A stretch of DNA of 64,000 nt from Eucalyptus grandis (lineage: Eukaryota > Streptophyta > Magnoliopsida > Myrtales > Myrtaceae). Numbering within the stretch: the first letter of the stretch is position 1; every line of letters starts with the position of its first letter. The position numbers and the translations under genes were made by a program. Below, one piece after another: positions 1 through 13,815 of the stretch. The notes beneath the pieces were generated by a model. The model was not told where the DNA came from and did no database searches. It was given only the letters and a program-made list of their open reading frames with translations. The stretch spans positions 7,526,199 through 7,590,198 of the forward strand of contig NC_052621.1 of NCBI RefSeq assembly GCF_016545825.1, given 5' to 3'.

Positions 1-2538
<2,538 letters not shown>

Positions 2539-2712
2539 TTCTTTCTCCTGCAAAACACGAACACTCCACACGTCAACCCAAAAAAACCCCCCACACGACC
2601 GACAGAAACCCACGACCGCGGAAGCCGCGAAGTGGGGGAAAAATTAGGGTTTTACAGCGGGGCGAAAGAGCGAGTACCTCCGAGCTCGGCGAGAAGAGGG
2701 GCTTAGGGTTTT

Positions 2713-2734
2713 ACACACACACACACACACACAC
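2713..2734. repeat. (AC)n microsatellite in UAP56 leader region
   Basis: Uninterrupted AC dinucleotide run, about eleven units, just upstream of the likely first leader exon boundary of the UAP56 gene. Such a run is prone to length variation. Confidence 0.9.
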
Positions 2735-2914
2735 GGAGCGTCTGCAATGGAAACACAAGGTTAGCTGCTGCTGCTAGAGAGAGAGAAAATCGGGGGAGGC
2801 GAAGATCTCTCTGGTTTTTGTGCAGAGGAGGAAGACGACCTCGATCGGGAAGGGGGAGGAGGAGCGGATTAGGGTTCTCTCGGTCTCGATTGGGATTGCG
2901 ATGACGAGCGGGTC

Positions 2915-2924
2915 CTATTTATAG
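2915..2924 (-). promoter_or_regulatory. TATA box of the UAP56 gene
   Basis: On the minus strand this reads CTATAAATAG, a near-perfect plant TATA box. It would place the transcription start near 2890, about 350 bases before the start codon, with a leader intron in between. The leader is rich in CT/GA runs. Confidence 0.6.
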
Positions 2925-3765
2925 GGAAATTCGGGTTTCCCCATTTTGCCCCTCCCGCAGTCCGCTGCGGAGGAAATCGCCAATCATCGATCATAATCTT
3001 TCTCGCGCTTCGCAGCAGCGTCGTCGAAAGTTCTCTCCCCCACTTCTCTCTTATGTTTTTTCAGGATTAGGGGGGGATGTGCGGGCGCGTTTGGTCTCTT
3101 GTATTTTGCCAATTTAGGGCAAACGATCGTGGATCCTATGTTGACCACAAAGGGAAGGAAAAAATTAAAGAATTCATGCGTCCTATTATGATTTGATGCC
3201 AAGTAACGTACTATTCAATTTTAGTCATCTGATCGGCAATCGAACTTTTGAATTATGTTCCATTAAAGGCCCGTGCCATTAGGAAACTTTATGACGATAC
3301 CCGATATCGCGGTCGCCTATGCCCCGTCGATCTGCTCATCTAGTTGAACATTGATGGCGAAGGAGGAAAAAAATCTAGAACCAAGAACCAATGAAAGGGG
3401 GCGATGGCGATAGGTTAGAGATGAAGAAGAAATTGAAGGTATCGTTTGAAATTATTTCGGTTTCTATGGAATTCATAATTGTCTCAATATCAATTTTATT
3501 TTATTTTTTTGCTTTTTTATTTGTCTAAATATATAGGAACTAAGACTAAATAAACTATACCTACAATAAAGATAAACGACTCTTATTACATGGTATCTCG
3601 TTGTCCATAAATAAAGAAAAACCATTTCATCATAAAAAGTTAAGAGCAAACATATACAACAACAGTGGCATGCCTAGCCTTCGACTGGGGTTAATGAACT
3701 GTTGCCCGATGGTCCGATGCACCGATACTCCCCTCCCTCCTCCTTGCTCTAATTCTAGATTTTTA
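2925..3765. other. intergenic, no gene seen
   Basis: AT-rich sequence upstream of the UAP56 promoter. Short open frames have no recognisable domains. Nothing supportable up to the foldback element. Confidence 0.6.
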
Positions 3766-4602
3766 GGATGCGTTTAGTAACATTTTTGTTCAAAAATTAT
3801 TCCCAATTTCTGTTCTTGGGAACCATTTTTGAAACGCAAAACACATTTGATAATTATACAAAATTTCTGTTTTTAAAATAAAAAAGAATGTAAACACATT
3901 TGGAAAACTTGTATTTTTTTTTTTTTTTTTAATTTTTAATTTTATTTTCCTTTTTTTCTTCTTTTTTATTTTTTCCTTTTTATTTTTCTCTTTGGCCGGT
4001 TCTTGCGAGGCCAACTGGCCCTTTGGCCTTGCCGGGCCACCAACGAGACCCGGCCTCGCCCAGGTGGCGTGAGGTCGGCCTCGCCCTAGCTTAGCAAGGC
4101 CCAACCTCACGCCGGCTGGGGAGGCCGAGCCCACCGTGGCTGCACGAGGCTCGACCTCCCCAGCCGATGCAAGGCCAACCTTGCCCAGATCTGGCACAGC
4201 TCGGCCTCGCCCAGCCACTAGTGAGGCTCGGCCTCGTCAAGCCACCACCAAGCGACGCCATTCTGGAGGTGGCCCAGCGAGGCCAAGCCTTGCGCGGCCA
4301 CAGTGACGCTCCAGCAAGGTCGTCGACCCTCATCTGGCCAGTCACTGGCGTCGATCATGGCCAAGGCCGATGACCGACAAAAAGAAGAAGAAGAAGAAGA
4401 AAAAAATGGAAAGAAAAAAAAAATGTTTCTCAGAAATGTTCCCAAAAACAAGAAACAAGTTTTTTTTACTACTTGTTTCTATTCCAAATCATTCTTAAAC
4501 AAAAGTATAAACAAACGCATTTCTATTCATTTTTTGTTCTCCTAACTAAGAAAAAAAGAAATTGTGTTCCGGGAGAAGAAACAATTTTAAACAAACAAAC
4601 CC
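3766..4602. mobile_element. GC-rich-core foldback element, copy A
   Basis: Flanked by TTA on both sides (3763-3765 and 4603-4605). The left end is GGATGCGTTTAGTAAC and the right end, inverted, is GGGTTTGTTTGTTT. AT-rich arms with runs such as AAAAATTATTCCC enclose a GC-rich core at about 4000-4375 built from repeated GAGGC/GCCTCG words. The core edges are inverted relatives: GGCCGGTTCTTGCGAGG on the left against a right edge that inverts to GTCGGTCATCGGCC. No transposase is encoded. The 3-bp target duplication and GTTTG-containing ends fit a non-autonomous PIF/Harbinger (Tourist-like) element. Open frames in the core are by-products of GC richness. Confidence 0.65.
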
Positions 4603-4605
4603 TTA

Positions 4606-5469
4606 GTTTTTCCTTTCAATCACAATGATGCTTAGTTGGACGATAATACTGATGTGGCATTAGCGTGGATTTAAGTCAACAATTTTGTTAGTTTATAGAA
4701 GTACCAATCTGAACAAATAAATATATAATTTCAAATGGCATTAATAAATCAACTGGCAAAAGTCCAAGGCACTTGTGTCGTCATCCCTAATATTATTTAG
4801 GCGTGTATTTTGCTATTAAACTACGATCTCTTTTGGGCAAGACATCATCGAAAGCCCTTAACTTTACACCTTTCATAAAAGGGATATATCTTGATCTATA
4901 AAATATCCTCCAACTCATTATTTTCTTACCAAAGATATTCTCTAATGAATAAACCACTAAGATATTAACATGGTGATGAATACTCCAAATAAGCTAGCGT
5001 GGGCACCACGTTAAGTTGACAATGGCATCAACCAGATCCCGAATCTAACTTCTAGGACGAGAACAGATCCCGTTCAAAAACTGCACCGTATATTGTCAAG
5101 TTAAATTTGCTATTAAGTCGCATGTGATCAAACTAGTAGATCTCGACTTAGAGGCCTCAAGCCTAGTCCAAGTTATACGTGTATTTCTACACTTTAAAGT
5201 TCAAAGATTTTGATTCTGAGCTCCACCAAATACCGTCAAGAACATTGATTTCGCATTTGGGGACATGGAATGCTTCACCAAGGCAAGCTAGAGTGCTAGA
5301 AATGTCAACTCATTTTGTCGAGAACCCACTAAAATGGGTATTATGTTCTATTTATTCTTTAGACAACTAACAAGAACTTGAGGGACTTTCGAGATTGAAT
5401 CTCCAATTTTCCTCTAATTGGGTCCACTTCCATAAGCATTAGTAGTTTAAATGACCCATCTAAGATATG
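4606..5469. other. intergenic, no gene seen
   Basis: AT-rich DNA downstream of the carboxylesterase gene. I see no domain, RNA gene or element end; 5380-5469 probably holds the carboxylesterase 3' untranslated sequence. Confidence 0.55.
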
Positions 5470-6398
5470 CTAAAATCGCTTCATGAAGTGAATCATTTGC
5501 TTATGGAGCAAAGAAGTGGCCTCAGATTTAGGATGAAACACATGATAAACATGTTGCTCCCCCTTAGCCTCCACCAGCTCCACCTCCTTCACTCCTTGCC
5601 CCTTCAGGAACTCTGCATACTTCACCCCCTCTCCTTGAGAAAATCCAGCTCCGCCACGTGAACCACCACCGCGGGGAACCGCCGCCACTCCTCGCCGACA
5701 TTCTCGCCATCTCGAAGTTGCACCCGGGATAGTCGCGGTCTGAGCCTTCCGGTATGCTCAGTCTCCAGAACAAGTCGTTTGTGCTGACGCTTTTGCCTCC
5801 TCCATCTGCTAATTCCATCTTGGTCCTTCTCTCGCTGCCAAAGTACGGATGTATCGACATCAACCCCACGATTGACACGGGGCAGGCGGCATCCTGCAGC
5901 GCCCTGATCGCCATGTGGTGAGCTATGTTTGCCCCGGCGCTGTCTCCGGACAAAAACAGGCGGGAGAGGTCGGCTCGCTCGAGCCAAGGGTCGGTGCCTT
6001 TAGAGCGGCTTAGCCACTCCAGGGAGGCGTAACAGTCTTCATAGGCAACAGGAAGGCGGTTCTCGGGCGCCAGTCGGTAGTCCACCGAGAGGACAATGCA
6101 CTGGGACGCGAGACAGAAGTCCCCGAGAAAATGGTGGTAGCCTAGCCATGTTGTGGAGCCAATGCAGAAGCCGCCGCCGTGGAAATAGGCTAGGACGGGG
6201 AGGCGGGCTAAGGAAGTAGGAGGAGCATTGGGGATAAAAATTCTTGCAGTTATTGGTTTGGACGGGTCGATCGTCACATCCTTTGAGAAATACCCAAGGG
6301 AAGAATCAGTCGAGGCGGGCGATTTCGGGCACGAAGCGCTTGACAGATCCGTCAGACAGGACTTGAAGGAAACCGGGCACTTCTTCACGAATGGACAT
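5470..6398 (-). pseudogene. Plant carboxylesterase (CXE, GID1-like hydrolase fold), frameshifted
   Basis: Single-exon alpha/beta-hydrolase of the plant carboxylesterase family, which hydrolyses small esters in the cytosol. I start it at 6398 (MSIREEVPGFLQVLSDGSV), because a longer frame starting at 6490 would begin only six bases from the TATA box. Seen in order: the N-terminal DGSVKRFVPEIARLD, SLGYFSKDVTIDPSKPITARIF, the oxyanion-hole HGGGF, SVDYRLAPE, the nucleophile motif GDSAGAN, LDFLKERG with the likely catalytic Asp, and GEQHVYHVF with the catalytic His. The gene runs through three reading frames: shifts lie near 6308, near 5708, and at a G run near 5634 that is one base short. The span (929 bases) is not a multiple of three. 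All catalytic parts survive, so a sequencing error is as likely as a dead gene. Exact substrate unknown. Confidence 0.8.
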
Positions 6399-6495
6399 CT
6401 TGTTGGAAACCTTTGAACTGATCCACACGGCTTAGAAGATTTGGAGCATTCAGAAGAAAAATCAGAGTGGAAGAACTTGGACGGAGGCATAGGTT

Positions 6496-6504
6496 GATAT
6501 ATAG
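6496..6504 (-). promoter_or_regulatory. TATA box of the carboxylesterase gene
   Basis: Reads CTATATATC on the minus strand. It sets transcription near 6470 and excludes the ATG at 6490 as the start, supporting the ATG at 6398 with a leader of about 70 bases. Confidence 0.55.
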
Positions 6505-7196
6505 GGCGTCATAATGGAAAAAGGTTGGAGCCTGTCACATGGAACTTGCCCCTAGGATTAAACTCGATGTTTGGTAAGTCTCATGCCAGGTGTGAGTTGC
6601 TCCAGTTTCGTTCATGAAGAGCGTGAGCGATGGAGATCACGAAAAGAACATGGAATACCAGATGCAAAGAGTCAAATGGCTATTACATTATAGGCGCAAT
6701 GCGAAGATGGTGACGCGACAAAAGGGGATGGAACTGTGGCATTGCTACAAAAGCTTCATATGAGAACCCGATGCAGTCTCGACAGCAACTAAATCCCTAT
6801 AAAAATCGACTTTAGTTCATAAAACGCAAAACATTCTGCAACAATTTGATCTTTCAGACACTCGTGAGAAATTCGAAGCAAGGACATGAAAAATAGCAGG
6901 GTCTTGCTCCACAGAAGAGCAAGCAATCAAGAAAATGAAGCAATGAAAAGTGTTGCCAAAGATGAAACAAAATATTTTGCTTAAATTCCACACTAGAAGC
7001 TCAATGTTTTATTCTGCTTGTTCAAGGATAATTTTAGGACAAGAAGCACCAACTGACTCTGGAAAAGAAGAAGGATAACCAACATCGACATCAGTAGACC
7101 TTTCGAGCAGGAAGAGAAAAGATACTGCATAATAAGAAGCCAAGGATCCTTCCAAATCACTAATTAGCTTGTGTGATACCAAAATGGGTGATTCTT
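6505..7196. other. intergenic, no gene seen
   Basis: Carboxylesterase promoter side and the 3' untranslated side of the SPX gene. No domain or repeat recognised. Confidence 0.5.
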
Positions 7197-9350
7197 CTAA
7201 TCTTCACCCTTTTGATTATTATGCAGAGGCGGTAGCGAGAACGTGCTCACTGTTGAGCTCCTGCTCTGAATCTCCTCAAATACACGCAAAGCTGATAAAG
7301 TGAGCTTCTTGTACACGCTCTCCATGATCTCGATCCCAACGAGTTCACTGGGAACTCTAACCAGGCTATCTTTCGGATCAGCCACAGTCTCGCCGTACTT
7401 TGCCTCGAAGTTTACCCTCTGGTGGTCATTCTTGAAGGGAAGTTGATTGAGTATTATGTCGCACTCCTTCACAAACTTTTTGAGCACATCTGTCCTGCAA
7501 AATGGCTGTTGCAGAACCTTCTGGATGAAAGGCAAGCAGATCAGCGCGCCGCTTCGCTTGTCGTACTTCTTTATTATCTTCACTAACCCTGCGGTTTGAA
7601 ACATGATCTAAGGCAAGAAAAACAAGGGAAGCGGCAAAGCAGTCATCTTGAACCTTCAAGTAGGAAGTTTCTTTCAAGTGAGATGTTAAGCCGTTTTGAT
7701 TTTATGAGACAGATCTACTCGATGGCTCCGTAGTTATGATTTAATCGGCATGCCTTTTGCTGCAACTAGCAGATATTATGATTTCCGAGTGGTTCCACAA
7801 AATTATGAAAGGTCACCAGCAGTGTAGTCGGCCTATCAGTACAGAAACTAATTACAATAACACTACCCAAATTACAGCAATCCAATGCTATTCTTAGAAA
7901 AGGCTTTCACCCAAGCAAATCATCCTGAGATGGAACGTATATTCATCTCCATGCATCATCTAGACCAGATTTCCAGATAACTAAACGGACAGAAACCATG
8001 TTCCGAGTAACTATGGACTAATACTGCATGATTGCTAATTCACAAATTCTGAACTTCATGTCCGTTGCTATATGTTTCTGTGGATGTATGCACTTAAATG
8101 GAGCTTCAATGACCAGACTATTTTACACGTTGTCATAGCACAAGCTTTATCCAACAAAAATCTTTCGCCTATTAGATACCTATGCAGTTAATAGCGCTGT
8201 AATTCTGCAGCAAAATCATTTCTCCATGGAAATCCACTATTTCTCTATGCACTTCCATCAGCTTGTTGTCCATGCCCTCGACCTCTGCTACCCGATCTTG
8301 CAATGCCTACACTCCAATGAGACCCATGAGGAATGAGACTGGAGTTTCAAGTTAAGAGTATCACAGTAGTAAAACCAATGGATTGCTTTTAAATTAGAAG
8401 AAAAGTAGGAAAGACACCGAACAAAGACACGCATGAAAAAGTTGGAAAAAGGGGGTAGTTATCACAAACAGCAGCACCGTGTTAATGAAGTTGCCGGCTT
8501 TCAGAATTCTGGTCCTTCCTAAGGCATTTTATCAGTCCAAAGCACCTTTGTTCAGTATCATATACCGAACACGAGCAAAATCTCAGTTTTGAAATAGGTT
8601 CTGTCCTCAAGAAACAGAAAGGAATTCATAGTGATGTGCAGGCCTGATTATAAAATTCCAAGATGATGTCTTCTGATATTTCCACCGTGCTATTCTATAA
8701 GCATTGAAACACAAATACCAATCAAGTTGATCGTGCGGCTCGTTATTCTGAAATTTACCATCCAGCTCAGATCCTTTCGTCTTTCTAGCTCAACCCCATG
8801 AGTAATTTGATCAAGCCCTCAGTTGGTAAGGCTCTTGCATGATTACCAGTAAGATGCTAGAAAACAGAACCATTTCATTCATTCATTGATTACCAGACTA
8901 ATTCAACAAGTATGAATCACACCCTCTGCCATTCACAGAAAACAAGCTATCGTAAATGTTAAATCTCACTCCTGGTGCACTGGATTCCGTTGCCTCAAAT
9001 CTCACCCACAGATTTCTAATTCAAAATTATAAAAAAATCTAGGGAGATGAAAACCAAGCAAGAAAAGTGAGAAAGAAATTACTTACCTCCCACTTGACGA
9101 TATGCCCTTCCTCTTGGTCCATGAAGAACTCATTGATCTTGTTGATCTCGCCATCCAACAGTTCCACAAATTCGACTGCCTTTTCCGCCTCCACGGAATC
9201 CAGGCGTAGGCGCTTGACCTGGCGCACGCTGCTGTCTTTCGGGTAAGTGAGCTTGAGCCACTTCTTCAAGTCCTTGTAGGACAAGAACTTGTCACGCCAA
9301 TCGGGCTGTGCCTCATCGATCAGCCTCTTCAGGATCTTCCAGAACTTCAT
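7197..9350 (-). CDS. SPX-domain protein, SPX4-like
   Basis: Stand-alone SPX protein of about 260 residues. These proteins bind inositol pyrophosphates when phosphate is plentiful and then hold back PHR-type transcription factors. Three exons: 9350-9087, 8306-8180 and 7588-7197, with GT-AG borders and matching phases. The start MKFWKILKRLI is the standard SPX N terminus; an upstream in-frame ATG at 9425 would add residues that family members lack. The N-terminal helices contain WRDKFLSYKDLKKWLKL. The conserved basic patch KIIKKYDKRSG, which contacts the inositol pyrophosphate in this family, opens exon 3. No EXS, RING or MFS domain follows, so it is not PHO1, NLA or a VPT transporter. The C-terminal tail after FKNDHQ is variable. 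No frameshift. SPX4 rather than SPX1-3 is my judgement from the short linker; less sure. Confidence 0.9.
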
Positions 9351-9694
9351 TGGTAATCGCAATGGTGTCTCACGGTCCCTCTCTGGTTTTTGAAGGAAGG
9401 GGAAAGAGACAGGGTGAAAGAGCACGGGTGAGAATATTCGGACTGGAGCCTAGTCCTTCTTCTCGGGTTTCTCGGGTGTTCCTGGGAGATATCATCGGAC
9501 ATATACGATTGGATTAACTTCGTTTACTTCTTCCAACATTTGGAGCTGGCGAAAACGTTGGCGTTGAAATTCCGTTTCCGGGAAGCGAACGAACGTTGTT
9601 GTCCGTTATGCTGACGAGGTGGAAGACGAGACATGCTTGGGATCTTATCTCTTTTTTTTTCTTTTCTTTTCTTTTTTTTTTTTTTTATGATCTA

Positions 9695-9798
9695 GAATCT
9701 CTTATAGCTGATGGCCGGCCAAGCAAACTTGGGTGACGTTAGCGAGGAATCTCTTATAGCTGATGGCCGGCCAAGCAAACTTGGGTGACGCTAGCGGA
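9695..9798. repeat. 52-bp tandem duplication
   Basis: Two adjacent copies (9695-9746 and 9747-9798) of a unit containing ATGGCCGGCCAAGCAAACTT, nearly identical apart from GTTAGCG versus GCTAGCG at the end. It follows a T-rich run upstream of the SPX gene. Confidence 0.9.
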
Positions 9799-10512
9799 AG
9801 ACCCACCACCCGGCATCACACTTAAAACACCAAGTGCCTCTACTGGGTTTCAAACCCCTCACCTTGAACAAGGATCAATGGAGTTCTTATCTAGCGAAAC
9901 CATCATGGGCTGGTGGTTTGGATCTTCTTCATTCCTTCCTTTTCCTTTTGTTCTTCCTCCCCCTGATTTCGTAACCTCCGACAGGAAGACAGAGTAGATA
10001 TCAGCTCGACACAATCACCACTGGTTCCAGATCATGACTCAAACGCGGCGTGAGCCTACTTAAAAAATATATGAAATTTTAACATGATCTGCAGCCAAAG
10101 GCGATCGAAATTCAGAAATGACACGACTCGATGCGTTTGGCCGATGCGTCGTTACACGCAGAAACATTTGGCTTGAGCGTGTATGATGAATTTTAAACGA
10201 GTCCATATGGTGAGAAATGGGGAAGCTTCTGTTTTGCTTGATTGAATCCCGAGAAACACCAGGCGAGAGCAGGGGTTGATCAAGGATAGGAAGTGATTGG
10301 TACGTTTGAGTGAAACAATTTTCCATGAATTGGTTTTCTAGACTTTCAGGCATTTGATTTGTCGAAAACAATCAGTCGATGAAAAACTATTAACAGTCAA
10401 AGAAAATATAAATACTTAAAGTAGATTTGTCAAGTCATAAACATTTGACAAAAAAAAATATGAGTGTTAAACTCATTTATAAACCCAAACTTGGTGGAAT
10501 GGGTCATCACGC
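9799..10512. other. intergenic, no gene seen
   Basis: Short frames here have no recognisable protein features. Nothing supportable. Confidence 0.5.
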
Positions 10513-11112
10513 TAGGGGTGAGCATAATTCAAAGATAAAACCTGAAATTAAAAATTAGACCAGTGGGAACCTATTCAATTTCAAGTTTCAAAATATGTAA
10601 AATAGATTTCCTATTAAAAAAATTGAGGAATCTATTATGACAAATAGATTTCATGTTCAAAATTTTTTATACCAGATAGGTTCCAAGTTCTAAATAGATG
10701 GAGCATAAAACCTAAAATAAGTTTTTGTATTTTTTTAGTCTGTTTTCGTGCGATCTTGCGGTATTTCATGACGTCCGATGATGAGTCTGACGAGTCTGAG
10801 CTTTCAATTTATGATTGAGACTTTGATCTTGTTCATATTTCATATTCTTTGTGCATCCAAGTGTAAATTGTAGTTAGTAGATTGTAGTAGCAATTGGTGG
10901 TCATTAAAAGTAATAACTAATAATATAAGTAAAACCCAGGGTAGAATTTGGACAGACCTTAAAGGCTTTGACAGGATAGGTTTTAAGTTATGAGATTTGC
11001 ATGATAGGTTCCGAGTTTAAAAAAAAAAAAAAGAAAAAAAAGAATTTATCATAGTTGATAAGTTTTAGGTTCCATCTAGAGTTTATACAAAACATAGGAT
11101 TGCTCACCCTTA
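10513..11112. mobile_element. hAT-like non-autonomous element, about 600 bp
   Basis: The left end TAGGGGTGAGCATAATTC and the inverted right end TAAGGGTGAGCAATCC form an imperfect terminal inverted repeat of the TAGGGGTG class common in plant hAT MITEs. The interior is AT-rich with no coding potential. The 8-bp flanks (CATCACGC and CATATACT) do not match well, so the target duplication is decayed or the ends are slightly misplaced. Confidence 0.5.
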
Positions 11113-11121
11113 CATATACTT

Positions 11122-11258
11122 CAAATTTGAAGAACCTAATCATAATGTGTTGTAAAATTTGGAGCCCAAAACAAATGGATACGTCACCCGTTCAAACAAA
11201 TTTGAAGAACCTAATCATAATGTGTTGTAAAATTTAAAGCCCAAAACAAATGGATTCT
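11122..11258. repeat. 75-bp direct repeat, second copy shorter
   Basis: The stretch starting CAAATTTGAAGAACCTAATC recurs with a period of 75 bases (11122 and 11197), right beside the hAT-like element. It also carries the shared words AATGTGTTGTAAAATTT and GCCCAAAACAAATGGA. Confidence 0.85.
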
Positions 11259-11849
11259 ACAATGAACCCATTTCCAATTTACAAAGGCCCAAACTCTCCC
11301 TTCTCCCTCTTCACTCGTAGTCTTCTCACTTGAGTTACTTAGCCTCTCGTTTAACGCTTTGCTCTTCTATTCGCTTCACCGATTGGGCATGCTTGGCTCT
11401 CCTGGAGCAGATCGTGCCCTTGCGCAACGGGTCGAGGGACGCTGTCACTCGTACAAGCCAGCGCTCGAGGACCGACTCGCGCTTACGGAGGTTCTCGATG
11501 AAGCGGAGAAGCTCAGACATGTCTGAAGGCAAAGGCTAAACCTGGGCAGAGGAGTGTGGGAAGTAGGCATTGAAGGAGCAGCCGAATGCCACCTTCGCGA
11601 GGAGCTCTTGGCTCGACGATGGAGACAACGGCTCCGACGGTGACCTATCATTGAGGACCAAATCTAAAGGTCATTTGTGGCCATCTTATCACTCGCACGG
11701 CACAGCTCTCAATCAAGTGATTGTTCGTTAAAGGGAAGGTCATCCTTATGCGACGATGAGGGTGACGTACCATCTGGACGCCCTGGGGAGGCTAGAGGAG
11801 ATGTTGGGAAAGGACAGGCCGGAGCATTGGCAGACTTTTGGGGAAGACA
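11259..11849. other. intergenic, unassigned open frames
   Basis: 11330-11660 is more GC-balanced than its surroundings and has overlapping frames of 60-70 codons on both strands. I recognise no domain. It could belong to the same decayed P450 as the scrap that follows, but I cannot show it. Confidence 0.35.
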
Positions 11850-11975
11850 GCGGTAAGAAGTGGCATTCCTGCAGATGAAGAGGGTGGTGGCGGGGGTGCT
11901 GTAGCAGTTCAAGGTGGTGTCAGCGGCGAAGGAAGGAGCAGAGCCATTGCTCACTTCGTGCCTGGCCATGGAAAT
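11850..11975 (+). pseudogene. C-terminal scrap of a CYP86-clan (CYP94-like) P450
   Basis: One frame reads EVAFLQMKRVVAGVL, a stop, then QFKVVSAAKEGAEPLLTS. This corresponds to the helix after the heme-binding cysteine loop and the following strand in plant CYP94-type P450s, where the order is GKExAxxQMK, a hydrophobic helix, then FxVxP. The cysteine loop itself is not readable, a stop interrupts the helix, and nothing recognisable follows. It is a dead fragment, related in family to the P450 gene at 50.6-52.2 kb. Confidence 0.5.
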
Positions 11976-13242
11976 CAATCTGGCTGAATGTTTGTTCTTT
12001 ATTAAGTTGAATTCTTCTAAGATCCATTGCTCGATTTTGCATGCTCTGCTCCCAAAATGCAGAGAAAATTTCGAGGCAAATCCGGGTTGGTTGGTCCGAA
12101 AAGTATCAATACTGTTACATGAATCGTAAATGCATGAATGTGATGTTCCTAATGGAATAGGTAATAAAGCAACCTTGCCACCTATTGCCACTAAAATTTG
12201 GGTGTGAGTGAGTTAGATATGAGTTAGATTGGGTATGGGCCATCCAAATTGTCAAATGAGATAAACTGGTGAATTTGAATTGAACCTATTTATAACCCAC
12301 TCAAATCCAATTCAATCCACATTTAGTTTAAAGTTAGAAATATAAATTTCTATAATCTAAAAAAGGAAAAATATTTTCCCGTAAAATGATTTTTTTAAAA
12401 ATATTTTTCTTTATCATGACATGAAGACATCTTGGCACCCTATAATTGTCAAACTTAATGTCTAAAAAATTAAAGCCAATAAGCAATTGGTGTTGTCAAT
12501 TAAGCATTTGCTACGACTTTAAATATGGTATCGACTTGAGGCCTGGCTCGATGAGAAAGTTTGGAGAGTATAGGGCAAAGCAGCAAAAGGGAAACTCATA
12601 AGTCAAAGCAAGTAGAGGATCGACTTATATGAAGTCAAGGCATAGTATGGATGGGTAACAGATGATGAATGGAGCAAATGAGACCTTGGATAGCACTATG
12701 ATCTGTAAGGAAAAGAGATTAGGTATATTCCCAAGTCAATAGGTGAGAATTGACATGACCGATGAAAATTGCAATCAAGCTCTTTAGGCTAGAGCGACTA
12801 TTTAGAGTAGCTCAATTCTCATCAATCGATAACCGAGTCGATATAGAAATGTTGGGATCGGCTGACGAAATTTAATTGAAATCACCACTAGAAATCCGGC
12901 CTTGACCAACTAATTTTTAGCGACAAAAGTCAAGTTTTTCACTACAAGGGTACCCTCTACCGACGAAATCAGCTTTCAGCTTTCAGCTCCAAACACATTT
13001 CGTCGCCAAGAAAAGTACTTTCTAGCCACAAAGTAATTATTTTCGTAGATATTTGTTGGGGATTTGGCTACAAAACTTGTGTTTCCATTGCCTAACAGTA
13101 TTTTTACCCATTCTTGTCAAATAGCCTCATCAACGGATTTGCCATTTATTTGGTAACCAATCAATTCTTGCCTATCTTTATTCTTTTGTTCCCCAGAAAA
13201 AAAAAAAAAAAAAGGGAAAGAGAGAGAACAAAAATTTCTTTG
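11976..13242. other. intergenic, no gene seen
   Basis: AT-rich DNA without convincing open frames or repeat ends. Confidence 0.5.
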
Positions 13243-13815
13243 GTAACATCGGTTAATTTTTCTATTCCGGAATATATCAATGCTTAAAGAATAGATTTAA
13301 AAAAAACAGGATATAGAAAAAAAGTTACTTCTTTGTTCCCATAAATAAATTATGAAACCAAGTCATTTTCTTTTTCCTTTTCTTCTTCTTCCTTCTCTAA
13401 CCAATTGTTGGGATTGGCAATGGCTGCGATCAGCTAGAGACGAGGTTTGGCGACCTTGCCAAAGCATTGCTAGCCCTTGGCGGGCTCAACCTCGATCAAC
13501 CACAGCAAGGTCGACCTCATTGGGGGTTGGCAAGGCTCCCCGAGATTGGCGGCTAGAGGAGGAAGAAAAATAGAGGAAAAAAAAAGAATAGAAAAAAAGG
13601 AAAATCTCAGAAAATTATTTAAAAATTAAAAGAAAGTATATGTCATGAAAAAGTTTAAGGGTTATATCAAAAGCATTTTGGTTTTTAGTTTTAGAAAAAG
13701 AAATCTTGTATAATTATCATAGAATACTTAGATATTCCTCCAGAAATTGAATAAAAAAAAACTAATTCTAAGTAGAAATTGTTCCTAGAAATATAATAGT
13801 TACCAAACACATCAT
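13243..13815. mobile_element. Degenerate foldback element, copy G
   Basis: A right end ATAGTTACCAAACACATC and a left arm TTTGGTAACATCGGTTAA are inverted relatives of the GTTTGGTAAC ends of the better copies. The centre (about 13390-13560) has the same kind of CGAGGT/TTGGC words at lower GC. Terminal bases and target duplication are lost. Confidence 0.45.

Noticed and set aside
3790..4545. Frames of 68-142 codons in copy A
   Set aside because: Run through a transposon core and poly-Lys/Phe arms; no protein feature.
5564..6490. 308-codon frame as the carboxylesterase start
   Set aside because: Its ATG is 6 bases from the TATA box and its first 60 residues do not match the family; the frame at 6398 does.
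9490..9510. Possible P1BS (PHR1-binding) site upstream of the SPX gene
   Set aside because: The nearest sequence, ACATATAC, lacks the required first G of GNATATNC, so it is not a P1BS site.
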